Assembly (NCBI GenBank): GCA_019096065.1
Contig: JAGUCH010000002.1
Span: forward strand, 3,794,501-3,858,500
Length of the DNA stretch: 64,000 nt
Origin: Paracyclopina nana
Lineage: Eukaryota; Arthropoda; Copepoda; Cyclopoida; Cyclopettidae
Direction of reading: 5' to 3'
Position 1 is the stretch's first letter. Every line of letters begins with the position of its first letter. Under the pieces are notes generated by a model. The model was not told where the DNA came from and searched no databases. It worked only from the letters and a program-made list of their open reading frames with translations. The translations under genes were made by a program, and so were the position numbers. This document shows positions 46,074 through 57,978 of this stretch, piece after piece.

Positions 46074-46286
46074 CTATTTGTGCCCAAATCTTGGCATAAT
46101 CTTGCCACACCCTTCTTGTACCCTGCTGTATTTCATGTTTGCAGTATTCTTCAATATTTTCCTATGCCCAACCTCATATTGCTTATTTTCATCACTTTTT
46201 GCTGCTAAAGCCTCTCCAAGATATTTTTCAGCTTTTTCTCTCTTAAGCTTGGTATACTTGACATAATTATGAAGCCAGCTCTCAGG
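46074..46286 (-). CDS. Orphan exon or gene fragment, 70 codons
   Basis: On the minus strand, after GCTTAG, a frame of 70 codons ends in TAG (46074-46076). It is Lys/Glu-rich and looks coding: YVKYTKLKREKAEKYLGEAL, then ENKQYEVGHRKILKN. There is no ATG near its start, so it would be a terminal exon or a relic. No upstream partner exon was found and the family is unknown. Confidence 0.25.
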   Translation of the reverse strand, partial: PESWLHNYVKYTKLKREKAEKYLGEALAAKSDENKQYEVGHRKILKNTANMKYSRVQEGCGKIMPRFGHK

Positions 46287-48105
46287 CTAAGCGTATAAAT
46301 ATTCTGGTAAACTCTCGCACAACTTTGCTACATGGATGAAATATGAGCATTTCACTTGGTTTGCTTAGCAGCTTGATACTTTGCCTAACATTATTTGCAA
46401 TGCACACAATATACAGCAGAGACACCATAAAAAAGCAATTTTTTTCTCTTAGGGAAAGTCTCCAAATTGAGTTGGGTCTCTTTGACAAATGACCTCATCT
46501 TGTTAGGAGCTAGTTTTTGTAGGGATGCAAAAAGGCAGAAACTGCTACATTTTGTGGTACACGACAAAATGCTCAAAAAAGGGAAATTGTTACACTCAAT
46601 AATGGAGGAGCTAGCAGGATATATGATTACCTCCAGCTCCCATGATGGCGGAAGAAGATGTAGGAATTTCAGCCGCAGAGTCCCAACTGAACCATGGATT
46701 GTTCACAAGTGAGCTCGAGCTTGCTTTCTCTTGCCTGGCTAAAGTTTTTGGGCAAAGTAGCAGTACTGGCGCTCTTCACTTTACAAGGCTGTGCTTCTTG
46801 TAGCTATCCCCTTACCGAGTGGCTCCAAAAATATTTTCCACTTTATTTCCTCCTTCTTTTCCGTTGTTTTCTCGGCCAGAGCCAAGGAGAAGATGATGGA
46901 AAGAATCCGCTCGAATTTCCAATATCAGATTCCTCCTCCTTTGTTATTATTATAGTTGTGTGAAAGCAAATGTAAGCGGTCTGAGGCTGGACACTCGGTA
47001 AAACGAGACTGTTGAAGGCGCGCACCAAGTGCGACAACCAAAAGCCCTTACACACACCCAAAGCGTGCAAGTCCTGGGAATTTCTGCACCATTTCAGTTT
47101 TTCATGACTTCTATGCTACACTGTAGCCACATACAAGCACAAGTATATTGGGCTTGATTGAACGCTTTTGCTTGTAGATAGAACAAAAGTGAAAGCCCTG
47201 CTATACCTAATTTCCCCATAGCTTAAATTATTCAGCTCAAATTGGGCTGTATGCTACGAAGCTATGTTGTAGCTTTGTGCATTGAAAAATCAATGATTCA
47301 CTAGCTCGATTCTGGAGTGAGATTAAAGTGGGGAATTTTCAGATTTGATTGTCTATCTAAACCAAACATTTGTTCAAGAAGCTGATATTGCCTTTTTCTC
47401 CGAGCCACCCAAGCAATTGCTTATTTTGTGAACCAATATTATTTTATGCAAGCTTGCCTGGTTCTTTTGCGTGACATACCTATAGTTATGCTCTGATAAT
47501 GCACGAATGGTTGTTATATTACTCTATGTGTATTGCTACCAGTTGCTGTGCGTAATGCAACGGTAGAATTAAGGTAGGAATAGAGAGCTCACAATCTATT
47601 CAATTAATAAGAAGCTTGCTTGCGTGCTTGATTGTATGTTGTTTTGACACGAAATCACCAAAATTGAATTGGGTACTTTAATTAAACCATTTCAGTCTAG
47701 TGTAGCACTTGTCAGCTCATCTGACTGAAACTAATGAATGATCCCCATACTAAATTAGGATGAGCTGTTGAGTTCCTAATTAATTCGACTTCTTGCTTTC
47801 TTCTCCCTACATCTTTCACTTACTTCTCATCAGGTTTTTTGGCATAGACTATCTTTGCAATATTATTTAATGCCCCTTTCATTTTGAGCTGCCAAATGTT
47901 TGTGTCGTTCTATTAGAGTAGTGGAAATGCAATTATATGCATTTAAAAGTGAAAGAAAGCACGGTTGTTTTACTAAAGTCATGAACATTATAGGAGCGCA
48001 CTAGCTGATGATGCTTTCATTATGAGAGTTTAATGAGCAAAATTTCAGTAATGGAAAATAATTAATGAGGTAAAAGCATGCAAGGAAACGGCAAATGGAA
48101 ACTTT
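46287..48105. other. Gene-free stretch
   Basis: 1.8 kb of AT-rich sequence with only short unconvincing ORFs on both strands. No repeat or RNA gene recognised. Confidence 0.5.
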
Positions 48106-51100
48106 TCATCTAAAGACCCAGAGCAACTTTCTGTTGGTAGGGTCAAAAGCTGAGGAAACTTTTCGTTCCACATCCTTTTCCTCAAGTGCGCGCTTCTCAT
48201 TTTCCTCTCGCTGTTTTTGCAAAATATCGCGAATTCGTTGTCTAGAAGAGGAAGAAGATTGTGCCAGTGAAGTTTCTCCGCTCTTCATTTCCTCTATAGC
48301 CCTTTTGGATGCCAAATCAGCTGCCAACCGAATGGCCAGAGCTTCATCTTTGAGATCCTGTGAAAAATTAAAATATTACATATTTTTTCTTTTTTAGCTG
48401 TATTTGCTTCATTTTGCGCATCTTAATTTGAAAACTGGCAGCAATATAATCATTCAGAAAAAATGTTAAGAAAGGCTCTTTGGAGACTTATAACTCAACA
48501 AATACTAAGCCGATTGGCGCCAAACTTGGCACAATTATTCAGTAGACCCTAATAATTGTTCACGCCAAAATTCATCCGGATTGAAGATTGATTAGCGGAG
48601 GGCAGCTTTCCCCGATATAAATGTTAAGCAAAGCCTCAGTCTCAGATCTCAACCAAATTTGGCACACAGCCATGCATAATAGCCTTGCTTAACTTCATAT
48701 AGCCTTGCTTAACTTCAAATAGCTTTGCTTAACTATCATGAGAACGGGCTTTTAAGACCATTTTCTAGGGAAGTTGAAAAATAAATGCGTAAATGGCTTA
48801 TGTAAGGAAGCCTCTTTCAACTTGCTCAAAAGCTCGTTGTTACCAAGGCTCGTTAAGGCTTCTTGCAAATAAGCTTTTTCGCCATACAAAAAAAGGGGCA
48901 GACTTTTCTCTCTATCTAGCACGGTTTAGCTAAATGAGTCCAACTTTTGCATTACCTGCTCTGAATTAAGTGTCCTTGATGACTGAGAATGAAGTAGCCT
49001 CGTCTTGGAGTTTTGGCCATAGTAAACCGGTTCATCTCTCATGCTCCTTGAAGGTAAATAGCTGGCAGAATCCTTGAAAAAAAGCCTCATATCAAAACCT
49101 AAGTTCACAGGTAATAGTATTTTACTTGCTGCTTTTCGGGACTGAGAAGGTAACGTAAAAAATGCCCTAGGTGAGTAAATGAAACCAAGCCGAATCTTGA
49201 ACCGAGCGAAGCGAGGGGAATAGTGAGGCGAGGTTTTATTTTACTCACCGAGGGCATTATTTACGTTACCTTCGAAGTCCCGAGAAGCAGCAAGTCAAAT
49301 TTTATTAACTGTGACAGGTTTTCCGAGCGAAATGAACTTGCCGAAATGCCATGTTGTGACGTCACTGGTTTTGCAAAAAGCTGACACGATCGGCAAAGTG
49401 AATTTACTCGCGAGTAAAACCGGTTACAGTTAGTAAAAAGTTATATCTTACAGATGATTTGTGGTCTTCGCCCAATCGGTTTTTAAGCAAGCTGTAGCTT
49501 GCTTTCCTTCGCTTCTCATCCTCATTCAGCTGTTGCATCAACTCGTCAGCTGTTTGGAAACCGGTTTCATGCATGGTTCTTCTCTTGGGGTGGCTTGAAA
49601 GTGTGGAATATCTGGAATAGCCATCGCCCTGCATTTGATTTTCTGCCATGGAATGTCTCTGGTAGCCCGAGATTGCTGCATCAGAAGCTGAGTGCTGCGG
49701 TTTCCTTCTCAGTACAACAGGCGTAGGTTCTTGGGTTTCTTGAGCTGATTCTTTGCGAAGTCGGTCTTCCTCCTGAGCTTTGCGTAGCTTGTGCCTTTCT
49801 TCTAGTACTTTAAGGCGTTTCTCAGTTTCTGACATTTCTTCCAGTTGCTTCTTCTTGATGAGATTTGCTCTTTCTTGCATCTCATCATCAGAGTCTAAAG
49901 CTTTATCACTTGAAGTGCTCAATTTTGATGAACCGTTTGTCTTCTCAGCTGCTTGCTTTGCCTTCTCTGCGCCTGTCTTATCAGCCTCATGCTTTGTTTT
50001 CTCAGCATCTGCCTTTTCTTGATTGGCTTTTTTCAGTTTCTCAGCTTCTGCCTTGTCTTGATTGGCTTTTTTCAATTTTTCAGCTTCAGCCTTTTCCAAG
50101 TCAGATTTCTTTAAAGCCTCAGCTTTTAGCGTATCATTTTCAGCTTGCTTCAACTTTTCACTTTCAATCAGCTTTGCTTTCTCAGCTTGCTTCAACTTTT
50201 CAGCTTCTAGCTTAGCTTTTTCCATCAGTTTCAGCCTTTCAGCCTCCTGCTTAGCCTTCTCAGTTTTTGTACTTTTGTCTGCTTCCAATTTAGCCTTTTC
50301 AGCTTTTGCTTTGGCCTCAGCAGCAGCTGCTTTTGTCTTCTCAGCCTGAGCTCTTGCCAGAGCTTCCCTTGCTTTTGCTTCTGTTGCTCTCTTTTCAGCT
50401 TCTCTGGCTTCTTCTCTTAGCTTTGCCTCCAGCTCAGCCCTTTTGTTTGCTTCCAGTTCTGCTTTTCTCATAGCTTCAGCATCAGCTTGGGCCTTCTTTT
50501 TGGCTTCTTCCTCAGCAAGTCTCTTTTTCCTTTCAACCTCTTCTTGCTCTTGAATTTTTTTCAATTGAAGTAACCTGGCTTCCTCTTGAGCCCTCTTTTG
50601 CTGGGCCATTTTTTTCTTTTCCTCTTCCTCTTTTGCTCTCCTCTCTTGTTCCTCTTTAGCTGCCTTTTGCTCTCTCTCCTTTTGAGCCTTTTCCCACTCC
50701 TGCCTCTTTTGCTCTTCCTCAGTTTGCCTTTTGCGCTCTTCTTGTACCTTTTTCATGGCTTCTTCTACCTTCTTAGTTTCCTCAAGCTCTTTTTGCTTTC
50801 TGGCCTCGTATGCTTTTCTCCTTTTTTCCTCCTCAAGAGCCCTCCATTGTTCTTCCCTCTTCAGCTTTTCAACTTGTTCCTCTTCTTTCCTCTTTCTCTC
50901 AGCAGCCAGTCTTTTCTCTTCAAGGAGCTTCAATTCAGCCAATTTTCTCATTTCTTCTTTTCTTCTCTCTTCTGTTTTCTTTTCCTCAGCAATGCGGTTA
51001 AGCCTTTCTTGTTCAACTTTTTGGTTTTTCATTTTTTCAGCTTCTTTTCTCTTTGCTTCCATGTCTCTTAGCTTTTGTCTTTCTAACTCCAGCTGCTCCC

Positions 51101-54100
51101 TCATTTTCCTCCTTTCTTCTTCTCTTTTTGCCTTATCCCTTTTCTTTTCTTCTTCATACCTCTCCAGCTCTTTTAACCTATTTAGCTTTTCTTGCTCTAT
51201 TTTGTTCTTTTCCTCTTCTAGAGCTTTCAACTTCCTTTCTTCTTCAAGTCGTTTTTGCTCTTTTCTTCTCTCCTCAATAAGCTTCAACTTCCTTTCTTGT
51301 TCAGAAGAATGGTTCATTTTTTCAGATTCCATCCTCGCCTTAACCTCTTCCATCTCCTGCATTCTTTTGTGCTCCTCGAGTTTCATTTTTTCTGCCAGTT
51401 TATCTTGATTTAGTTTGGCAGCTTCAGCTCTCTTTTTCTCAGCCTCGATTGCTTCCTGTTCAGCCTTTTGCTTGAGGGCCTCCTGCTTAATGCGATGTTC
51501 TTCCTTTCTTTTCTCTTCAAAGGCCTTCATTCTTTGCTCCTCTTCCATTCGTTTCTTTTTTTCCTCTTCTTTTTTCTGTTTTAGCATCTTTTCTTCCTCC
51601 TCTTTGTGCTTTAGTTGCAGTTCAGCAGCTTGCTTTAATTTCAAAAGCCTGTCTTCTTCCTTCTTTCTTAAAGCCTCTTCCTCAAGCTTCCTTTTAGCTT
51701 CTTGATCAGCTAGTTGTCTTTTCCTCTCCTCTTCTTCTCTAAGCAGTTTTTGCCTTTTCTCTTCCTCTTGTGCTTTTGCTTTTTCCTCAAGTATTTGCTT
51801 TTCTTCCGCTCTTTTCCGTTCTTCTTCTTGCTTTTTTGCGGCCTCTGCTTTCCTCAATTCCTCTTTCTTTTTTTCTTCCTCTGCTTTTCTCAATTCCTCT
51901 TTTCTCTTTTGCTCTTCTTCACGTCTTAGTTTTTCCTTCTCCTCAGCTTTCCTCTTTTTCTCTTGTTCAATCATTCTTTGCTCTTCTGCTAGCTTTTGAT
52001 TCCTCTCTTCTTCTTCCATTTTCCTTTTTCTTTCCTCCATCTCTTTTTGCCTTTTGATTTCTTCTTGTCTCAATCTTTCAGCTTCTTGAGCAGCTCTTTT
52101 CCGAGCTTCTTCTTCTTGCTGCTGTTGCTTCTCCTCTTCCTCTCTTAGCTTTTTCTCTAGCTCCTCTTTCTTTTTTCTTTCTTCTTCCTCCTTTAATTTT
52201 TTTGATCTTTGCTCTTCTTCTTCCTTTGCTTTTCTAAGCAGTTCTTCCTCTCTGGCTTTTCTTAATCTTTCTTCCTCCTCAAGTTTCCTACGCTTTTCTT
52301 CTTCTTCTTCTTTTAGCCTTCTTTGTCTGTCTTCCTCTTTTCTTCTTCTCTCCTCTTCTTCCCTCTGCTGTCTTAGCTTTTCTTCTATCTCCCTTTCCTT
52401 TCTTAGCTTTTCTGCCTCTTCTTGTTTTCTCTTTTCCTCTTCCTCTCTCTGCTTTCTCAACCTTTCTTCCTCTTCAATTTTCTTTTTCCTTTCCTCCTCC
52501 CTTTGAATTGCTTTTTGTAATCTCTCCTTCTCTTCTTCTTGAAGCTTCTTTATTCTTTCCTCTTCTTCTTGCTTTAGCTTTTTAATCCTCTCCTCTTTTT
52601 CTTTTCTTCTTCTTTCAGCCTCCATTAGTTTGGCTCTCTCCTTTTCCTCCTCTTCTTCTCTCTTTTTAGCCTCTAGAGCTAATCTTTCCTCTTCTGCTTT
52701 TCTGGCTATTTCTGCCTCTTCCTTCTTGGCTTGAAGGATTGGTTCATCTTCTTTTGAGGCTGAAGAAGGCGATCTTCTTGCAGCAGGAGCTTTTGCTCTC
52801 AGCTTAGACACCGAAGGCACTATATGATCACAGTTTGGTTGAGCTGAAAAGTCCACTCCAAGCTCCTGGCTGTCTGGGCTAGCACCAAAAGGCAGCCTTA
52901 GGTCTGCTGTTGGAGTGCTGGCTGGTTCTTTTGATTCATCTTCACTGCTTGAAGGGTCTGCTTTCCTGTGAGCAAAAGGATTTTTTCCTCCAAAGAGATC
53001 AGCTCCTCCAAATAGAGCTACTCCTCCCACTGGAGCTCCCTTTTTCTTCATTTTCTTTTTCTTTTTGAGCATTCCTGGACTGGGCAGGGGCATTGATGGG
53101 GAGCATTCTGAATCACCTTCTTCCCCATTCTCTTGGCTGCTAGCGTTTTTATCACAGATTGGTGAAGATGATTGATGTTCATCCAATTTTCTTAATAACC
53201 TTGAGGGAGGTCTTCTGTTTTTGGGTGGAGCTGCTCTGCCCTTTGTTGGCAGTGGAATAACCTCGTGGCCTGCATCCTCTTCAAATGAAACTGGCTTCTC
53301 CTCTGCATCTGGTGTGATGGTCATTCCACTCAGAAAAGCTGGAACAGGCCTTAAAAACTCTTCAGATAGTGCTGGCTTTTTAAACATTTCTAGAGGTGTG
53401 ACCACTTTTTTCTTTTTGGTCTCTTCCTTTTTGACATCAGGTACAACTTGATCTTTGGAAGGCTCCTCTTGCTTTCTTTTAAGGGAGGACTTTTTGCTTT
53501 TGTGATCTTCCAGCTTCTTGAGGAAGAGATCTTCATTGTCAAAGTTGTCCATCAGTTGAGCTAGCTCCTCTTCTTGGGCTCCTTCCAAGTCACCCTTGGC
53601 TTCTTCTAGCAGCTTGAGCATCTCAGCCATTTCAGGATCATCCTCAATATCCCCACTGAACTCCTCAGTGCCTTCATCATCACAACTGTAGAACTCTCCT
53701 TCCATTGGATCATCTATGTAGTCTGGTAGGGGCCCTGTGTAACCTCCAGTTGCTCCAGCATACTCTTCTTCCATGGGTTCACCATCTGAGTCATTAAGTA
53801 ACTCAAGAAGATCTTGAGTTAATTCAGGATCAAGAGCAATTTCCTTGTCAATTTGGTCAAGGAGGTCATTGAGCTCAGCTTCTGTTGTACTTGGGCCAAG
53901 TTCTGGAAGCGGAGGTGGAGCTGGAGCAAAACTGGACTTGACCACTTCTGGTTTCTTCAGTGACTCTGCTGCTTCTTTCTTGGCAGCTGCCAATTTTTTT
54001 GTTCTGCTTGTCAAAGCAGCCACACCTGTAGGTGCGCTTGAGGTGGACACTGTGGATTTTCTTGCAACTTTGCCTTCCTGCTTGGCTTCTGCTTTCAGAA

Positions 54101-54323
54101 TTTCCATGAAATTGGACACTTTCTTCTCTCTCCTGGGCACAGATTTGAGTGCTCTTTTTCCTCCGGAAGCTCTGATTTTGTCCATCAATGCATTTCTGTG
54201 AGGATCCAAGGCCACTTCTGCAGGAATGAAAAGGCCAGGTGGAGGGGGTGGGGGTGCTACAGGAGGAGGAGGGGGTGGAGGAGGTGGTGGAGGGGGTGGA
54301 GGAGGTGGTGGAGGCGGGGGCAT
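48106..54323 (-). CDS. Polyproline, WH2-like and very long charged-helix protein
   Basis: Exons 49452-54323 (4872 bases), 48956-49072 and 48106-48357; phases all 0, 1746 residues. Order: about 30 residues of nearly pure Pro; a WH2-like actin-monomer motif (HRNALMDKIRASGGKRALKSV); an acidic region (DQIDKEIALDPELTQDLLEL, DGEPMEEEYAG); a Lys-rich patch; then roughly 900 residues of Glu/Lys/Arg repeats of the EEEKRKKEEE kind, which would form a single alpha-helix or coiled coil. An Ala/Lys section and a Ser-rich tail follow (RSMRDEPVYYGQNSKTRLLH). This layout suggests an actin-linked cytoskeletal spacer protein. A TTTTTCCAG acceptor lies seven bases before the ATG, so a 5' exon, perhaps coding, exists upstream. 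No named family recognised. Confidence 0.8.
48679..48736. repeat. 20-bp tandem repeat, about three copies
   Basis: ATAGCCTTGCTTAACTTCAT repeats with a 20-base period at 48679, 48699 and 48719, the last copy diverged. In the last intron of the long charged-helix gene. Confidence 0.8.
49094..49322. mobile_element. Long imperfect inverted repeat, MITE-like
   Basis: The left arm from about 49094 and the right arm to about 49322 are inverted copies over ~85 bases. Both contain AAAACCT, CACAG, ACTTGCTGCTT, CGGGACT, GAAGGTAACGTAAA, AATGCCCT and GGTGAGTAAA. A short central spacer includes CCGAGCGAAGCGAGGGG. No coding capacity. It fills most of the 379-bp intron 49073-49451, starting about 20 bases upstream of the exon-2 acceptor. 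Target duplication not identified. Confidence 0.75.
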
Positions 54324-56254
54324 GATAACCTGGAAAAAATCATATTTTAATTAAAGAACTTTCCCGCAAATACTGCACTCATAGCAGAGCAAAATTAGAT
54401 TAGGAAGTAATCTTGTGAGTAATCCTATGATTCATATTTCAAAAATAAGTAGAATGGAAAGCATATTCATTTTTCGCAGTACCTAACAAGAAATGTGCGT
54501 TTTGGGTGGGCGTGAGCTTAAATACTGCGGCATCCACTCAAGGCAATGCCACAGACTTGGCCGTTCAATATTCCCTACTCACTGACCCATAAAGCTACAA
54601 TATGCAAATGAAGCTGTGATGGCTCAAACGGGTCGTTTGCTGCTCCATGTGTTGCAGCTCAAAATACAGACTGTCCGTATCAATCCGTGGAAATCAGTTA
54701 GAGAGTAGGAACTCTTGTGAATGGCCACCTTGCTCAGCTGCTTTCGTTTTTAGGACACAAGAGAACCCAGAGTCCACAACAGTCTATAGATACAAATTCT
54801 TGGCATGGGAGGTCAAAAACACATTGCAGCTTGTTTGAGGACACAAAAATTGTTTACTTCTTGCTCCCTTCAGCAATAAAACACGTGGTCTCATAGCCTG
54901 AATACAAATTTGCGAGCTCCATCATAAATTCACTCATAAAGTTTTCTTTTTCTCTCCCACGAGCTAAAAGCCCTGAACTTTCGGCGAAAAATATGCATGA
55001 TATCTCAGCTAAACTAATATTTTCCCAAGAGCTCCAACATTTTTTCAGTGATGTTTACTTCTAAAATGTGATTATAAAATTGTATCCATTTTTGCAAGTG
55101 ATGGAGACTTACTGGAGGATTGTTTAGATGATTTTTCTGCTACAGCGGCTCAACAACACTGAAGGCTAAAGACTTTGCAGTGAAACTTGCTTGATCAGTC
55201 GTCGTCGTGAGCTTCAATAGAAGAAGTGAAAGCATTCAGAAATGCTTTCACATTTACAGTAGTAAGCCCAGCAGCTAGCACATGAGTTACACGTAAAGAT
55301 GGCAATTCTAGGAAAGTCAGAAAACACCACCACCTGTAACTTTTTCCATCTTTTTCTGCTATGAGATGATGATCCCACATAAAAGACACATGATTCTGTG
55401 AAAAGCTCACATATGATTAGCATATAGCAGTTGACCCCCTAAAAAAGTGGAGTAAAGTGGAATTTCAGCCAGCTTCTGCTCAGTTTTTGACAGGCTTTCA
55501 ACTTGGCGTTGTACTAGTGTTCAAATTACGTAACTTGTAAGAAAACTTTTTGACAAATACTGCTTACAAAGTCGAACTTTCTTGCCTAGCTGGTTTTTAT
55601 GGGCTGCATACTTGATGAAAAGGAATACAGAATGTAGCAGCAAATTTCCTTGGGAAAAGTACTTGGCCTAGATTGCCCAACTCTGTACACTGCTTTAGCT
55701 ACAAGTTGTGCAGTTTCGGGTCAAATATTCTCGAGCTTGCCCTCTTATGCATCAAAAAGTTGTTTTCGAGAAATGTTCCCCTATGTGATTCTCATTTTTT
55801 TTCTTTCAGTAGCTTAGAAATATAGGAATTGTCATTTAAGACCGATACTTTCAAGTCTTGCTAATGAACTTCGCTTGTTCATGACCTCGCTTACTTGACA
55901 TCGAGCCTGTCTTTTATGCGCAGCTTAGAGCATTTCACGTTTGTCGTTTTTAGCTATTCTTATTTTGCTCATTTTATTTATTCTTGCATATTTTAAAAAT
56001 GTCTCTTGGACTATTGAACTCATTTCTTAAGTTCAAAGTTTTATATTGTATCACTAACGATTCTTTTTCGCAACTGATGTATGGCTGAAAAACGAAATGT
56101 TGAATTTGTCTGTCTGATTCGATTGGCAGGCATTGTTAAACACTCATGCAGGAAAATTCAAATTGTCATGGAACGCAGTTCAAATGCATGCAAAAATGTT
56201 AAGAAACCTATATATCAGCATTTTATTCAAATAGATTACATCACAATGTTTGTT
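54324..56254. other. Gene-free stretch
   Basis: Upstream side of the long charged-helix gene (5' exon likely but not located) and 3' flank of the 7TM gene. No other gene recognised. Confidence 0.5.
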
Positions 56255-57133
56255 TCAATCTGTTGGCTGTTGGCTGGTTGCATTACTAGGTATACAAAAT
56301 AAACATATAGCAAATTTTTCAGTGAATTTTTTCAGAGAGGGAACACTGAGGAAAAAGTCAATGACCATGAGATTAATGAGTACGCTGTGACTGATGATAA
56401 AATACAACAAGATGAAATGCTTCCTCGTTTTTCCAGTTCGAGTGAACAGTTCGAAAATAAAGCAAAAGATCACGAAAAGAGCCACAATTCCTCGTCCAAT
56501 CCGTACATACTTTCTCGTTCCAGTTTCATCTTCCTGCATTTCTGCGGGGTTGGAGCTCCAATGACACTTCTCGACTTTGATTTGGATTGCAACCAAAAGG
56601 ACATAACCCACCAGATGAGTGTACATTGCTAGCTTGAAAGGCTTGAATTCGGTGTTGTAGTCACCCATCAAAAGAAGGAAGAAAAATGACTCTTTCAATG
56701 GAGTCACCATTAGTAGCTCAAGGCTGACAAACAAAATTACAGCTAAAATGTTAGCAAAGAAAGCATATGCTCTGACTGTCCAGTCTGATATATTTTCCAG
56801 CACACTTGGATGGAAAATGAGAAAATATCGCACCAGGAGCATTTGAATTAGGTAGAAGTTCTCAAAATTGTGGCAAGCATACACACTGATGGACAGGAAA
56901 GAGGCCACAAATTCGGGCACGTTTGAGCCAAAAAACATGGCAGTTGTGATAGTCGAAGTGATGACAGACTCGACTAGCAATCTTGCTATTAATGCATCTG
57001 CTACAAACAGATCCATCAGTGTTTGCATTCCTAATGCTTTGTGCTTCAAGTGCATCACAATGATGCCTGTGAAAGAGAGAGTAGCCAAAAAATTGGCGCT
57101 GTTCAAAACTGCCAAAAAAGTTTCATTTTCCAT
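56255..57133 (-). CDS. Seven-transmembrane protein, divergent GPCR-like, single exon
   Basis: 292 residues from the ATG at 57133. A short N-terminus with an N-glycosylation site (NET) is followed by about seven hydrophobic spans (for example NFLATLSFTGIIVMHL, LVGYVLLVAIQI, IVALFVIFCFIFELF, FILLYFIISHSVLINLMVI). At the end of the third span LLVRYFLIFHP sits where rhodopsin-like receptors have DRYxxIxHP, with V instead of D/E. The sixth and seventh spans lack the usual CWxP and NPxxY. A basic third intracellular loop (RKYVRIGRG) is short. The likeliest reading is a fast-evolving orphan receptor; other 7TM families are possible. Confidence 0.55.
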   Translation of the reverse strand: MENETFLAVLNSANFLATLSFTGIIVMHLKHKALGMQTLMDLFVADALIARLLVESVITSTITTAMFFGSNVPEFVASFLSISVYACHNFENFYLIQMLLVRYFLIFHPSVLENISDWTVRAYAFFANILAVILFVSLELLMVTPLKESFFFLLLMGDYNTEFKPFKLAMYTHLVGYVLLVAIQIKVEKCHWSSNPAEMQEDETGTRKYVRIGRGIVALFVIFCFIFELFTRTGKTRKHFILLYFIISHSVLINLMVIDFFLSVPSLKKFTEKFAICLFCIPSNATSQQPTD

Positions 57134-57978
57134 TGCTTCGAAAAATTAGTTTTTTTCCTATGCTTACTGGTATGGTCGAAGTGTGCGGTACCACTGAATT
57201 TTGATTTGAGCTTGATTTGGCCTCTCCAATGCAATGTGAAACTGGTTTGAGGCCGTTATTTCGGAGGGCTGGTGTCGTGAAATTGGCTCTATCTACTAAA
57301 AGAGGATCGTTAACGTGGCTAAAAGCGTAATCATTGATTGATTATAAGTGCACTTAAAGAAGTCAGAACGGGATTTAACAGGTATGCCTTACCTTTTTTA
57401 AAACGACAAAATACCTCATTTTTGCACTTTTCTAGCAATGCCATGTTTTGAAAAAGGATCAGTTGCACTTATAAAGACATTTTCTATCTGTGTTCATCAG
57501 GATTGCAATTTTTAGGAGAAAATGCCAATTCCTAAACGGCTAGTGAAAGCTCATGGGATACAACATTGTATGAAAAATAATTATCCAGAATGAATCTTTT
57601 GGAAGCATATGTTATGCATGAAATATTGCGGCATATATCGTACCCTAAGTTAATTGAGCGCTACATTCACCAATCCAACTGAGCCTATTATGCCTGGAAA
57701 ATGCTTCAAATACGGTAATTGCAATGAGTGCTTCAGAAAAAATCCAACATCATCTGTTTTTTTGGACAAGTTTTATGATTTTTGCTCATTTGTGCAGCAT
57801 CTAGTAGGTGAGGTAAAAATGCCTTGTTTTATTATCCCACCTTGTATGCAGACAAGCCACATATGAAAGAGGCTGATTCTCGTCAAGTCTACCTTTGAAG
57901 TGAAAAAGGACATCTGTGGCAAAATGGCTATAAAAGCTAGGCTAGTCTGCCCAAGAGGTCTCAGTATACAGAGCAAAG
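57134..57978. other. Divergent intergenic region between 7TM and CAP genes
   Basis: Upstream of both genes, which point away from each other. The TATA box of the CAP gene lies at its right end; nothing else recognised. Confidence 0.5.
57929..57936 (+). promoter_or_regulatory. TATA box of the CAP gene
   Basis: TATAAAAG 50 bases upstream of the CAP start codon, leaving room for a start site near TCAGTATACAG at about 57960 and a very short 5' UTR. Confidence 0.65.

Noticed and set aside
45924-46208. 94-codon plus-strand ORF
   Set aside because: Random-looking composition and antisense to a more coding-like minus frame.
50586-52057. Many long plus-strand ORFs rich in Phe, Leu and Ser
   Set aside because: Mirror image of the Glu/Lys/Arg-rich coding exon on the minus strand; biased codons remove stops on the other strand.
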